Shown one piece after another: positions 1 through 11,500 of a stretch of DNA of 64,000 bases (positions are counted from its first letter, which is position 1; each line of letters opens with the position of its first letter). The stretch is taken from positions 221,621,148-221,685,147 of the forward strand of contig CP136061.1 of NCBI GenBank assembly GCA_032622095.1. Reading direction: 5' to 3'. Origin of the DNA: Siphonodentalium dalli (taxonomy: Eukaryota; Mollusca; Scaphopoda; Gadilida; Siphonodentaliidae). The notes under the pieces are model-generated. The model did no database searches. It was given only the letters and a program-made list of their open reading frames with translations, and was not told where the DNA came from. Position numbers and translations under genes: made by a program.

Positions 1-1239
1 GTCTGTGAACAAAAGTTAAAGTTCAATAAGTGGGCTTTAATAATATACTTTGTGTAGTAATTATAGAAATGCTTACGTAAATTATTATGTGGGTTTATAA
101 AACAGAACTCAATATTTGTATTGAACTCATTGTTGGGGAAAATTTATCTGAATTGTTTAAATTATAAAACTGGAGGCACATTACTGTAGTTACATGTACA
201 AGCCTTGAAATAGGGTGTCTGTCATTTGCAGAATGAGGTCCCCAAAAGGTGAATTTAGTGATGCTACCCCGCATAGCAGGCTAGCATCACCAAAGTCACC
301 CTCTGGGGACCTCATTCTGCTTACACCTCAGCAGAATGAGGTTCCCAGAGGGTGAATTTGGTGATGACAGACACCCTATTTCAAGGCTTGTACATGTACG
401 TATATGGGACATTGGTTATAATTTTCTGATGTGCCATATGTTCCAAGATAAAATATACAATGTATAATATACACATATAATATCTGAAAAGTACTCAATA
501 TGTCATTTTGCTTAGCACATGTTCCATCAATTTGGACATTTTTTTTTCTCCAAACTAATAATAAGATATTTCTCGACATGGCTTGGAATGGAAAAAATGG
601 AAATTATCACAACAAATGTCCAGTATATCTGTCACATTTAAATTTTTGGCAATACACTTAAATCTGTGTAAGAAGTATCACTGAATTATAATTTCTTTCC
701 AATTTATCTCAGTGCCCTATGTAGATGGGGTCTTCATTACCTATTCTTTCATATAGATTCTGGGCTACACGAAAATTCTGAGTTGAACACATCATAGGCT
801 TATGTCCGTTAGAACCATTTATGTTTCCTTCAATGTTTTTCAGCAAACTAATTTTTTATCACCATGCTGCTTGCAGTAAGCCATTTGCGGTTTTAAATTA
901 AGATATGACAGATGTTTTCACATGACTTTGCAAACATGTCGTCAAAATGAGTTTCATAAAAACATTCCTAAGATTTGTTTATGCAATGACAGGAGCCGAA
1001 AATGGGCCTCATTCCCAAAGGAAAATAGTCAGGTTTATTACCAATATCTGACTCTTTCTCAGAAAGTCTCTTGTTTTCTGAACAAAAGATGGGACATCCA
1101 ATTCATTTTGTGATGATTTTCAAGTCCTCTCACTCCATTTTCATAAAATAGGTATAAACAATCTGTTGTACAATTGTTGTTGTAAGCGTTCAGGAAATGG
1201 AAAAATTTATTCTCTCATTTTCAATTGAATCACCTAAAA
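1..1239. other. Upstream or intronic region with one foldback
   Basis: Apart from the foldback at 199-390 I see only AT-rich sequence here, with no exon, RNA gene or clear repeat. The missing first convertase exon was not found. Confidence 0.4.
199..390. mobile_element. Foldback MITE 'gaggtcccc' family, exact 8-bp duplication
   Basis: Ends CAAGCCTTGAAATAGGG and its inverse flank inverted copies of 'gcagaatgaggtcccc'. Both flanks carry TACATGTA (191-198 and 391-398), an 8-bp duplication of the hAT type. Confidence 0.85.
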
Positions 1240-2215
1240 AAGTAAGTCATCTTGAATTTTACTCTTTTCATGACTAAATCCTTTGGCACACCCTACAGAC
1301 CACATCTCTCATCTCATCGCCACCAAAACTTCATATGGATATTTGGGGTGACCTCTAGATGGGAGCCATCAAATTTTTCTGAAATTTGAATCCATTATTA
1401 ATTGGCACACCCTGCAGCTCGCATATATCTAAGAAATGTTTGTCAATTTACAGGCATGATTAGGATCACCTCTAGATGAAAGCTATCAAATCACCATCAA
1501 TTCACTGGCAGCCATCTTGGATTTTACTCTGCATGACTAAATCCTTTGGCACAACCTACAGGTCTCATCCCTCATCCTATTGTCACAAAACATCATAAGG
1601 ATCTTCGTGGGGTGACCTCTAGATGGGAGCCAATGAAGTATTCCAAAATTCTTTAAAAACATGGCTGTCAGTGGCCATCTTGGATTTTACTCTTTGCATG
1701 ACTAAATCCATTGGCACAAATTTTTTCAGGCCATATCCTTCATCCGATCGTCACCATACGTGATAAGGATCTTCAGATGGGAGCCAACGATATTTTCTGA
1801 ATTTCGTTAAAAAACATGGTCGCCAGTGACCATCTGAACTTTTACTCTTTTCATGACTAAATTCCTTTGGCATACCCTACATGCCACATCCCTAATCCCT
1901 CATCCAAATTTCATATGGTTGTTTGGTGTGACCTTTAGATGGAAGCTGTCCAATTCTTCCGAAATTTGTTAAAAAACATGGGCGCCTGGAGCCATCTTGG
2001 ATTTCACATTTGAATCCATCAGCACACTCTGCATCCCATATTTAGTGGAGAAGTGTTGGAAATTTATGAAATTAATTTCATTTACACAATACAATCCATT
2101 TACTAGTACTGAAACTTTTCGACTTTTTTATCATTCTATTGACTGCTCAGGATAAATTATTAATGCCTCCCCAAGTTGAGCTACAGTGTCATTGACACTT
2201 TTATTATGCTTAAAA
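1240..2215. repeat. Degenerate tandem repeat, ~170-bp unit
   Basis: The block 'catgactaaatcc(t)ttggcac...gtgacctctagatgggagcc...gccatcttggattttac' recurs about six times with heavy divergence. It ends 'ccaagttgagctacagtgtcattgacac', the terminal sequence of the dispersed repeat also at 10412 and 20951. Confidence 0.7.
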
Positions 2216-2359
2216 TGGCACGAAGCTTAACTCCAATAAAATATTCAGCATTCACCAGCAATACAAGGTTCTTAAATTACACTGTTCATTAAGGTTATGC
2301 AATGTATATGTGAAATTTCAGGGCAATCAGATATATTGCTGGAGAGATATGGGGCCATG

Positions 2360-2556
2360 TACAGTAATGTCCTAAATAATTGACCCCTAAACCGCAACCG
2401 AATTATGGGAAATTTTTCAGGATTTAATTAGTTGGAAATATGTCTTGTTGCCATTCATCGGGAAAGCTCTCACCGAGAGATTTCTGATGAATGGCAGCAA
2501 GCCATATTTCCAAATAAATCCTGAATAATTTCCAATAACTCTGCTGTGGTTAAAGT
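2360..2556. mobile_element. TA-flanked palindromic MITE (diverged, right end lost)
   Basis: TACAGTAATGTCCTAAATAAT begins a diverged copy of the 215-bp palindrome. The right end runs into the dispersed repeat at 2550 without the inverse terminus. Confidence 0.75.
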
Positions 2557-2933
2557 GATGTGAAACACTCTGGTTGGGTGATCAAATAGAAATGGAGAAT
2601 AATCTTGTTCAAAGTAGTTATTTTTACAAATATTATATCTAAATTTACAACACACACCGTCATTCTTATATATTAATTAAATGCAGTTCATGACTGTCGA
2701 TGGCGAAATCGGTTTCGTTAGTTTATCGCCAGTAGAAGCATCCCGATTCGAATAGTAAATATTTACAATTTAGCATAGTTCAGACAATGTTTTCTATGGA
2801 GTGGTACGGTTGATTTGCATGAGATTGTCTGTGATGTTAGTAGAATGCTACATTCCTCCAGTTGGAATAGCACCTGAATACTTACTTATCAGTTTCACGC
2901 ACCCGAACAAGTACATAATATGTCTTTAAAGGG
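2550..2933. repeat. Dispersed ~385-bp repeat, copy 1
   Basis: Shares 'gtgaaacactctggt(t/a)gggtgatcaaatag', 'gttagtagaatgctacattcc' and 'cacccgaacaagt' in the same order with 30794-31180. Class unknown. Confidence 0.75.
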
Positions 2934-3594
2934 CCATATACTTTGGACATTACTGTATTAGGGGGAAATTACCATTTGAGGTGTTTACTGGGAAATTGTA
3001 AATGCATGACCAACACCTAAACCATCTTGATAAACATGCATAGGCCTTTAACTGTTTAGACTTTTTCTAGGTTCTAACAACAACAGAATGTATTTAATAA
3101 GTGTCAGGTGACCATAATTAAAGCACATATTGCTGGTTATCCCAGCCATAATTCCAGACAGGGATGACATTTATCATTCCCAGTGGCACTATAATTATCT
3201 GTTTGTGCCCATGTGGGTCGTATGCACACCATCATTCCTGTTATTAAAAGTTTCACTGCCAGGAACTAATGGGTAATTCCATCCTGTATGCCAACATGGG
3301 ATTGCATATTTTGCTGATATATAGTAGTTGATATTTTATGTATGTAAGAGTGATGGTTTGAACCATTTGACCAATATCAGCTTATATGATTCTGAAACAT
3401 GTCATAAGGCTATACTACTACGAGATAATTCATAATTGGCAACTGGGATGGAATTACCAGTGTTTCATTGCTGATGCCAGTTTCGTGTTATATATATATA
3501 GTTAAATAAATATTACATATTCGTTGACTGAATCTATATATAAACACTGGTACATTCTACATCATCTAAGACATCTCAATCGTAATATTTATAA
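2934..3594. other. Intergenic or intronic sequence, weak inverted ends
   Basis: 'gggtaattccatcctg' near 3271 and 'tgggatggaattaccag' near 3444 are inverted, hinting at an old ~230-bp foldback. Nothing else is seen. Confidence 0.3.
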
Positions 3595-3595
3595 T

Positions 3596-4205
3596 ACCCC
3601 CCCCATAACAAAGTTAGGGGGGGTATACTGGAGTCAGCTCGTCCGTCCATCCATCGCACTGTCCATCCGTCCATGGACACAAATTTGTCCGGAGTTTTTC
3701 TCAGTCGTTTTGACCAATTTCCGTGAAACTTGGCACAGACATCAACCACCATGGGAACCTGTGCACCTGCGATTATGACGTCTGTCAGACTTTTTTGGTG
3801 GAGTTATCCCCCCTTTTTCGACTTAAATTTGTTCGCAACATGTATAATTTTGTCCGAGCTTTTATTCCTACATTTTTAGGTCATTTTTTTTTTAACTTGG
3901 CACAGATATTTAGTACCATGGGAACCTGTGCACCTGCGATTATGACGTCTGTCCGACATTATTTGTTTGCAGTTATTCCCCTTTTTCGACTTAGAACATT
4001 TTTGCAACATGCATAATTTTGTCCGAGCTTTTATTCCTACATTTTTCGGTCAATATGTTTAAGATTAGGGTTAGGGTTGTGCACCTGCAATGAGAACTGT
4101 TATTTTATTATTTTAACTAAATGTTTATTGACATGTGAAACATCTTAGTATTTTAAAAACACGGGGGGTATCCTAATTAGTCCCATTGGGACAGTCACAC
4201 CTCTA
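3596..4205. repeat. Dispersed repeat 'gggggtatactgg...gtcccattgggacagtcacacctct'
   Basis: Contains two internal copies of 'gggaacctgtgcacctgcgattatgacgtctgtc' (about 3750 and 3920). The right end is shared with 9757-10086. A short ttagggttaggg occurs inside at about 4065. Confidence 0.65.
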
Positions 4206-4763
4206 GTTTACCCGTGAGATAACTTGTAGCTGGCACCAGCAATGAACACTCTTAAATTCCAACCGACTATGATCGAGTTATCTCATAGTAGCTTTGTAAC
4301 ACATTTCAGCATTGTATAGCCTGATTTTAATCAACCAAAATATCGACATGATAAATGAATTTGTATATACACACTTGTATGCTCATTGCCAGTCAATTGA
4401 ACTTGCGTGCATGGTTAACAAGCCACATGCACAGTATTCACTTGTGCATGTACACTTGATGTAGGGCTAGCTCAAGTTCCAATAGAACATATGGCACTGT
4501 ATAAAATTCTTCCACTATCAGAATTTAACCAGTTATAAAGCCAATGAACTTGAGTGAACTAAGTGCAAGATGTGTAATAAACATAGAACCACACCTGATA
4601 ATCAGATTAGTTATAAATTAGCACACTCAAGTAGGATGTAGATTTCTAACGAATCTACTAATAAGCGTTGTTCTATTATATATTATACATAGTCAAACTT
4701 CGATATTATACATATACTCTCGCTCATTGGGATCAGCGGGTATGTATTGGCATGTATAGTACC
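4206..4763. other. AT-rich sequence without recognised features
   Basis: No exon-like or repeat structure was recognised. Confidence 0.3.
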
Positions 4764-4980
4764 TACAGTAATGCTCTAATTAATCGACCTCTTAACCAAA
4801 GCAGAATTATGGGTAACTTTTCAGGATTTAGTCGGAAATATGACTTGTTGCCATTCATCGGAAAGCTCTCACCGAGAGCTTTCCGATGAATGGCAACAAG
4901 CCATATTTCCGACTAAATCCTGAAATGTTACCCATAATTCTGCTTTGGTTAAGAGGTCGATTAATTAGAGTATTACTGTA
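4764..4980. mobile_element. TA-flanked palindromic MITE, intact
   Basis: A 217-bp near-perfect palindrome. TA then CAGTAATGCTCTAATTAATC on the left, inverse on the right, centre 'ctctcaccgagag'. TA duplicated on both sides and a CAGT start, as in Tc1/mariner-like elements. Confidence 0.88.
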
Positions 4981-5491
4981 TGTTGCTTGTGATTCCTATT
5001 GTTATTTATGTGGTAATTGGAAACCACTACAAGTAACTCAGTCCCCATGAACTGTTTACTACCAGCAAAAAAGGCTGCCAGGGAGTACATTTATTAATGA
5101 TATCACCAAAGTATGCTACTGCGCCAATTGTTCAGATAGGTTCCTTCTGATTGGTGGACAAGGGAATTTCGGGGAGGTAATTCCAGTTACAGCCAATCAG
5201 AAATAATTTTATGACCACATTATCTGCCATATCTGTTTTTTGCCACATGTCCCATTAAACTTGAAGGAAATAAAACAATTGCTTATTGCATATTTTCCAT
5301 AAACCAACAAATAACAAAACAATCAAATAACTTGCAGCTGCAAAATATCGAGGTATCATGCAGTGCTGCAAGTTAATGAATATTTTTTTCTTGGGGCTAA
5401 ACAGCCACTCTATAAAATAATATTTTGGGCCTTATCAGCTATATCTCCTTTGTGTCACCTTCCTTATATGTCATCTCTGATTCTCTTCCAG
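4981..5491. other. Intron sequence before the first visible convertase exon
   Basis: AT-rich, no repeat recognised. It ends with the pyrimidine tract ttctcttccag of the exon at 5492. Confidence 0.35.
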
Positions 5492-5599
5492 ATACCAACA
5501 CTTGATGTATATGAGTTTGAGCATCGACATCTGATCACTTCTCATCGGTCAAAAAGAAGCCACCGGTCACTAGTGGATAAATTACGACTACATCCTCAT
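5492..5599 (+). CDS. Convertase exon: distal prodomain
   Basis: This exon is 108 nt (36 codons) between a ctcttccag acceptor and a gtaagt donor, phase 0 on both sides. It reads [20 protein letters not shown] and continues, aligning with the PC1 prodomain segment that begins 'GSLENHYLF' and contains an internal basic pair region (RSKRSHRS). The residues in the same frame before 5492 are intronic. The preceding exon should end near 'LG(Q/K)' by analogy with other convertases and was not seen in 1-5491. Confidence 0.85.
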
Positions 5600-8500
5600 G
5601 TAAGTCCATCCAATGTCATTTTTATTATAAAGATGATCTATCTCTTCCTAGCATGCTTTATATACCTTACTCATATTTAAATTCTATTTTTTGCTCAGTT
5701 TTGAATTCGCGCACTTTAAATTCACGCACCTAGCTGCGCGAATTCAAAACTGACAAAAATATTTTAGTAATATTTCTGTGATATTTTCATATACATGTAT
5801 CTTGGAGCTGATGATAGTTTCGGATCTTAGTCATTGCTGGAGATAATATGTGTACATGTATATCAAAGAACATCGCTGCAGATTTACATTGTGTAGACAA
5901 TAAACTAGCTGCACGAATTCAAAACTGACAAAAATATTTTAGTAATATTTCTGTGATATTTTCGTATACATATATCTTGGAGCTGATGATAGTTTCGGAT
6001 CTTAGTCATTGCTGGAGATAATATGTGTACATGTACATCAAAGACCATCGCGGCAGATTTACATTGTGTAGACAATAAACTAGCTGCGCGAATTCAAAAC
6101 TGACAAAAATATTTTAGTAATATTTCTGTGATATTTTCGTATACATATATCTTGGAGCTGATGATAGTTTCGGATCTTAGTCATTGCTGGAGATAATATG
6201 TGTATATCAAAGACCATTGCTGCAGATTTACATTGTGCATAGACAATAAACTAGTAACTACATACATCATAATTTTGTGGCGACCTGGACTAGAAGTATT
6301 TCTTATACAAGCATTTCAACAATGTCTATGTTTCCATGATTTGTCGCATGAATTGTGAGCAGTGGTCTTGATAGCGATTAGCTGAATGTAAATATATGAA
6401 TACATGTACATAGGCATAATTTTCTACTCAACCGTTCATAATATATGTAAACTCAGCAACATAGCCCTCTTGTTTTTGTTATGGACTGTGGTTTAGATTA
6501 ATCTTGGGAGTCATACTACTATACTTACTATTTATTTACTACTATATTAGGGACAAATTATTGGGTGATACACATGCAGCAATATTTCCGCTAACAAAAG
6601 TCACTGTATGTAATGCTGTTTTCTGACTACAATAATGCCCTAAATATTCGATTCCTTAACCACAGCAGAATTATGGGTAACTTTTCAGGATTTAGTTGGA
6701 AATATGGCTTGTTGCCATTCATCGGAAAGTTCTCTGTGAGAGCTTTCCGATGAATGGCAACAAGCCATATTTCCGACTAAATCCTGAAAAGTTACCCATA
6801 ATTCTGCTCTGGTTAAGGAGTCGATTATTTAGGGCATTACTGTATCACTTTAAGAACCATGTATGCAAGCCTTCAAATAGTGTGTCTGACATTCACAGAA
6901 TGAGGTCCCCAGAGGGTTGAATTTTGTGATGCTACCCTGCAGGCTAGCATCACCAAATTCACCCTCTGGAGACTTCGTTCTGCATAGGTCTCATCTTCTG
7001 GGAAGTATCTATGTGTATAGTCTCAAATAAACATTGTTTTTAGTTACTTTTCCCCTTCTGTTCAGTTGCTATATCCCCTATTTGCAGAAGATAAAATGCA
7101 TAATCAAGGTGACTAATGGGTGAACATCACCAACTTTAACTGGGGAACTTGAATCTGATCCCAGTTCTCCCATAGCAGTTGAGGCCTCAGTTCTGATTAA
7201 AACCATACTCATACTCTAAAAGTACAGTACTTTTAGAGTCTGAGTATGGTTTTAATCAGAACTGTTGAGTCCTAAAGCATCATGGGGTTCCTAGAGGGTG
7301 AATTTTGTGATTCTAGCCCACCGTGCATGATAGAGTAACTAAATTCACCCTCTGAGGCCCTCATTCTGCAAATGTCAGACACACTATCTCCAGGCTTGAA
7401 TGCAATCATCTTATTCATGTAATGCCATTGATGTCTGAATTGAGCTGATGGCTAATTAACCCTTCCATGACTGGAGCTTCCTGAAAAATTTTGAAAACCA
7501 TGTGCCAATGCATTCTCATATATATGTGTGTCTCCCATAGGGAGTCTCATATATACAAGATAATACATGGCCTAACAATAGTTACATTGACCTGGTAAGC
7601 CAGTGCATTCTATTATATATATGAGGATCCCTATGGGAATCTCGCATATATACCGGTAAGAGAATGCACTGGCACATGATTTTTAATGCAGCACAACTCG
7701 AAAGGGTTAAAACATTGTTTTTATTTCTTGTCAGGTTTACCACGCAGAACAGCAAGAAAGATTGCAGAGAGTGAAGCGAGAAATTGTTTATGGGAAGGAT
7801 TTAGATGTTCCAATCCGAGCACTGGAGGACAAGTCGTTGTACTACAGATATAAGGAAGAACGGCTTATAAAGAAGGATGAGACCACCGTGACCCCGGCAT
7901 GTAAGGATTTCTCCTTCAATGACCAATACTACAGGGATCAGTGGTACCTGGTACGTAAAAAACATTTTATTACAGTAATGCCCTAAATAATCGACTCCTT
8001 AACCACAGCAGAATTATGGGTAACTTTTCAGGATTTAGTCGGAAATATGGCTTGTTGCCATTCATCGGAAATTCACCGGAAATTCACCAATGAATGGCAA
8101 CAAGCCATATTTCCGACTAAATCCTGAAAAGTTACCCACAGGGCATTATTGTACATGCCTGTTCCTGGAAAACAAACCATTCCATCATCTTGGGTCATGT
8201 TATCTTATTCAAGCAATTACACACACGTTGTGGAATCAGACGACATCATCATCACACGATGTAAATGACGTTCGCCATGACCACGAAACCAGAATTATAA
8301 AATAAAAGTATAATCACACATGACAAGGTAAGCCCTGTAAGTAATTTTTTTAATTATTGGGTTCTACGATGGGTGGTGTGTAATAAACACTGAACAGCAT
8401 GTGCGAGTGTGTTTCTCCTTGTACCATGTTCATAAACCCATTCACACACTCATGTCATTCTGTGTATAGCTATTAAACGACAAGTGTGCATTCCTTTTAT

Positions 8501-11500
8501 GGTTGGTCGATAACTACACAATACCACAGTTCCCCAGAACAATAATTGACCCCCACCCCCAATAATAATTAATTCTGTAGGATTAAGTATTATTTGGGGT
8601 GGGGTACATTTTTGTTCTGGGGACCTGTGCACAATACGGGGCCGTCTTCATTGAAACCCATATTTCCACAAATCATCAGAAAAATTTCCTGTATCATGTT
8701 CTTGAAATGACAGCTGCCTTGTTCTGAAATGCGGGGGAACTGGATGAAATATGATATCAAAATTTAGCAGTTATTTTAAGTGTTATCATAACTGCCCATA
8801 TTTGAAGTGCTACTGGGAACGAAAAGTCTATAGATAATTTTGTTACTCTGACAACCGTATCCCATTCGGGTAGTTAAAAACACACACTACACGAACAGAC
8901 ACATGCTAAATAGTGTTTCATCCCTGGTTAAGTGGCCCAGCTAGTTCATCTCCATGGGTCCTGCTGATTTAGCTATAATGTTGTTGGGGCATATCTAGTG
9001 ATGCTGTTGATAAAATGTAACACTATATTTCTCAAATTGCACTGGCTTAATTAACCCTTTGAGTGCCAGGTCCGATTTTTGTATCAATCCATATACCCTG
9101 TGCCAATGCATTCTCTTATATATGCGAGTCGACCATTTTTTTTTACAATTTTTGTTTTTGTTTTGTTTTTACAATTTTTTACAATTTTAATAATTTATTC
9201 TTATATTCTTTAACAGACTTATTTTGTAGGTTTAGGGCCGATGAGATCGGCCCCTGGCACTCAAAGGGTTAACAGTTTTGTGTCAAATTTTGACTACAGG
9301 TTAAATTGGGCATATGAATCCAGACTACCAGTTAACAGAGGGGTTTGAATCATCTGTACCTCATAAAAATCACCCAAATCTTGCATACAAGACAATTAGG
9401 GGGTGGGTTACACCCTCAATATAATCATCATCAAATAATTCACCCACTAATTTATCCAGTGAAAACTACTTTAACCCTTTGATGACTGGTGCTTCCTGAA
9501 TTTTGTGAAAACACTGTGCCAATGCATTCTCTTTTATATGCGAGTCGCCCATAGGGCGCCTCACACATATAAGAGAATGCTTTGGCCTAACAATATTTAT
9601 CTTGACATTGTAAGCCAGTACATTCTCTTATATATGCGAGGCTCCCTATGGGAGACTCGCATATATAATTAGAGAATGCATTAAATTGGCACAGGATATT
9701 TAATGCTGCACCAGCCCAGCTCCCGTCATGAATTGGTTAAGCAAATCATCACTACTTTTCAGCATGTGTACGTGGTCATTTTGTGCAAGCTTTTATTCCT
9801 TCATTTCCTCGTTAATTTTTATGAAACTTTGCTCAGATAATTACCATCATGACAACCTGTGATTACGAGATTAGTTGGCCTATTTTAGTTGAGATATCAA
9901 TCTTTTTTTACTTTTAATGATATGATATGATATAGCCCATGTGCACTGTAGGGGGTATCCTTAGTCCCATTGAGACAATAGGGAGCCTTGAAATAGGGTG
10001 TCTGTCATTTGCAGAATGAGGTCCCCAGAGGGTGAATTTAGTGATGCTACCCCGCATCCCTTGGACAGTAGGGACAGTCACACCTCTTTTTGTTGTTGTT
10101 GTTGTCATACTGTTGGATGGAACACTGAATATATCTATAAAAGTTCATTTTTTCAGTGTAATTGGGGTCAAACGAGAAATGGTACAATAGGAATCGACTT
10201 GAATGTTGTCGTTGCCTGGCAGAACAATATAACAGGACGGGGAGTCGTGGTTACTAACCTCGATGATGGACTGGATCACACGCACCCTGACTTGATTGAT
10301 AATTATGTGAGTATATAAAGGGACGTGTAAGCACTGTTCACACTGTTCCATTTCTCAAAACAAATATGAAATAGCTCGAAATATATTGCCCATAAATGGT
10401 CCAAGGTATTTTTAGCTCAACTTGACAAAGTCAAGTTTGAGCTATTGGCATCCATTGTCCATCCGTGAGTGCGTCCATCAACAATTTCCTTTAGCACACC
10501 CTGAAGGTCACACCTGTGCCATGATGTTCTGATCTGATGTCACCAAACTTCATATGGATCTTCGGGGTGACCTCCAGATAGGAGCCGTCAATTTTTTCCA
10601 AAATTTCTTTAAAAACATGGCCAACAGCTGCCATTTTGGATTTCAAATTTGAATCCATCGTCACGCGGTTTAGGCCGCATTTATTGGAGAATTGTTTCGA
10701 AAGTTTACAGGCATGTTTAGGATCACCTTGAGAAGGGAGCTTTTGAAAGATTTTCAATGAAACGCATGGCTGCTTGCAGCCATCATGGATTTTACTTTTG
10801 GCATCACAAAATACTTGGTGTGCCCTTCTGCCAACATTGTTCATCCGATTGATCCCAAACTTTATATGGCTCTTCAGGTTGTTATTTATACAGCCTAAGT
10901 ACATTTAAAAAAAACATATAAGTACATCAACTTATCAATCACAGAGCATATTTTCAGTTGAATAACAATACAATTGTTTGAAATTCTTAGGCTAAGTATG
11001 TTTTGAAATATGCTCTCTTTTGATCCTTTGACAGTAACATATGTAGTATACAGATTCAAACGAGCCATGTCTATTTAAAAACATATTCTAATGACTGTTT
11101 ATTTGAAGTTTAAAAACACAAACTATATTTCAGGACCCTGAAGCAAGTGAAGATCTGAACGACCCTAATGATAAGGCACAGGATCCAATGCCCAATGATA
11201 AAGTCCCAGACAACAGGTAAGCAGAACACACACATCAGCACAGCCATACCTGATTGAGTGCCAGGTCGATTTTTGTATCAACCCATATACCCTGTGCCAA
11301 TGCATTCTCTTATATATGCGAGTCGACCATAGGTCGCCTCGCATATATAAGAGAATGCATTGGCCTAACAATTTTTTTTGTTTTTTTACAATTTTAATAA
11401 TTTATTCTTATATTCTTTAACAGACTTATTTTGTAGGTTTAGGGCCGATGAGATCGGCCCCTGGCACTCAAAGGGCTTGACATTGGACATTTTCAGATGC

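Noticed and set aside
4062-4080. Telomere-like ttagggttaggg
   Set aside because: Only two units, inside a dispersed repeat.
5363-5491. In-frame extension upstream of the first visible convertase exon
   Set aside because: No homology to a convertase prodomain. A strong acceptor at 5491/5492 and the alignment support intron.
5695-6250. CRISPR-like array
   Set aside because: Contiguous repeat units without unique spacers, in a eukaryotic intron.
8090-8305. Reading frames starting [15 protein letters not shown] at many places
   Set aside because: They are the translated arm of the TA palindrome, present on both strands at every copy, and are not genes.
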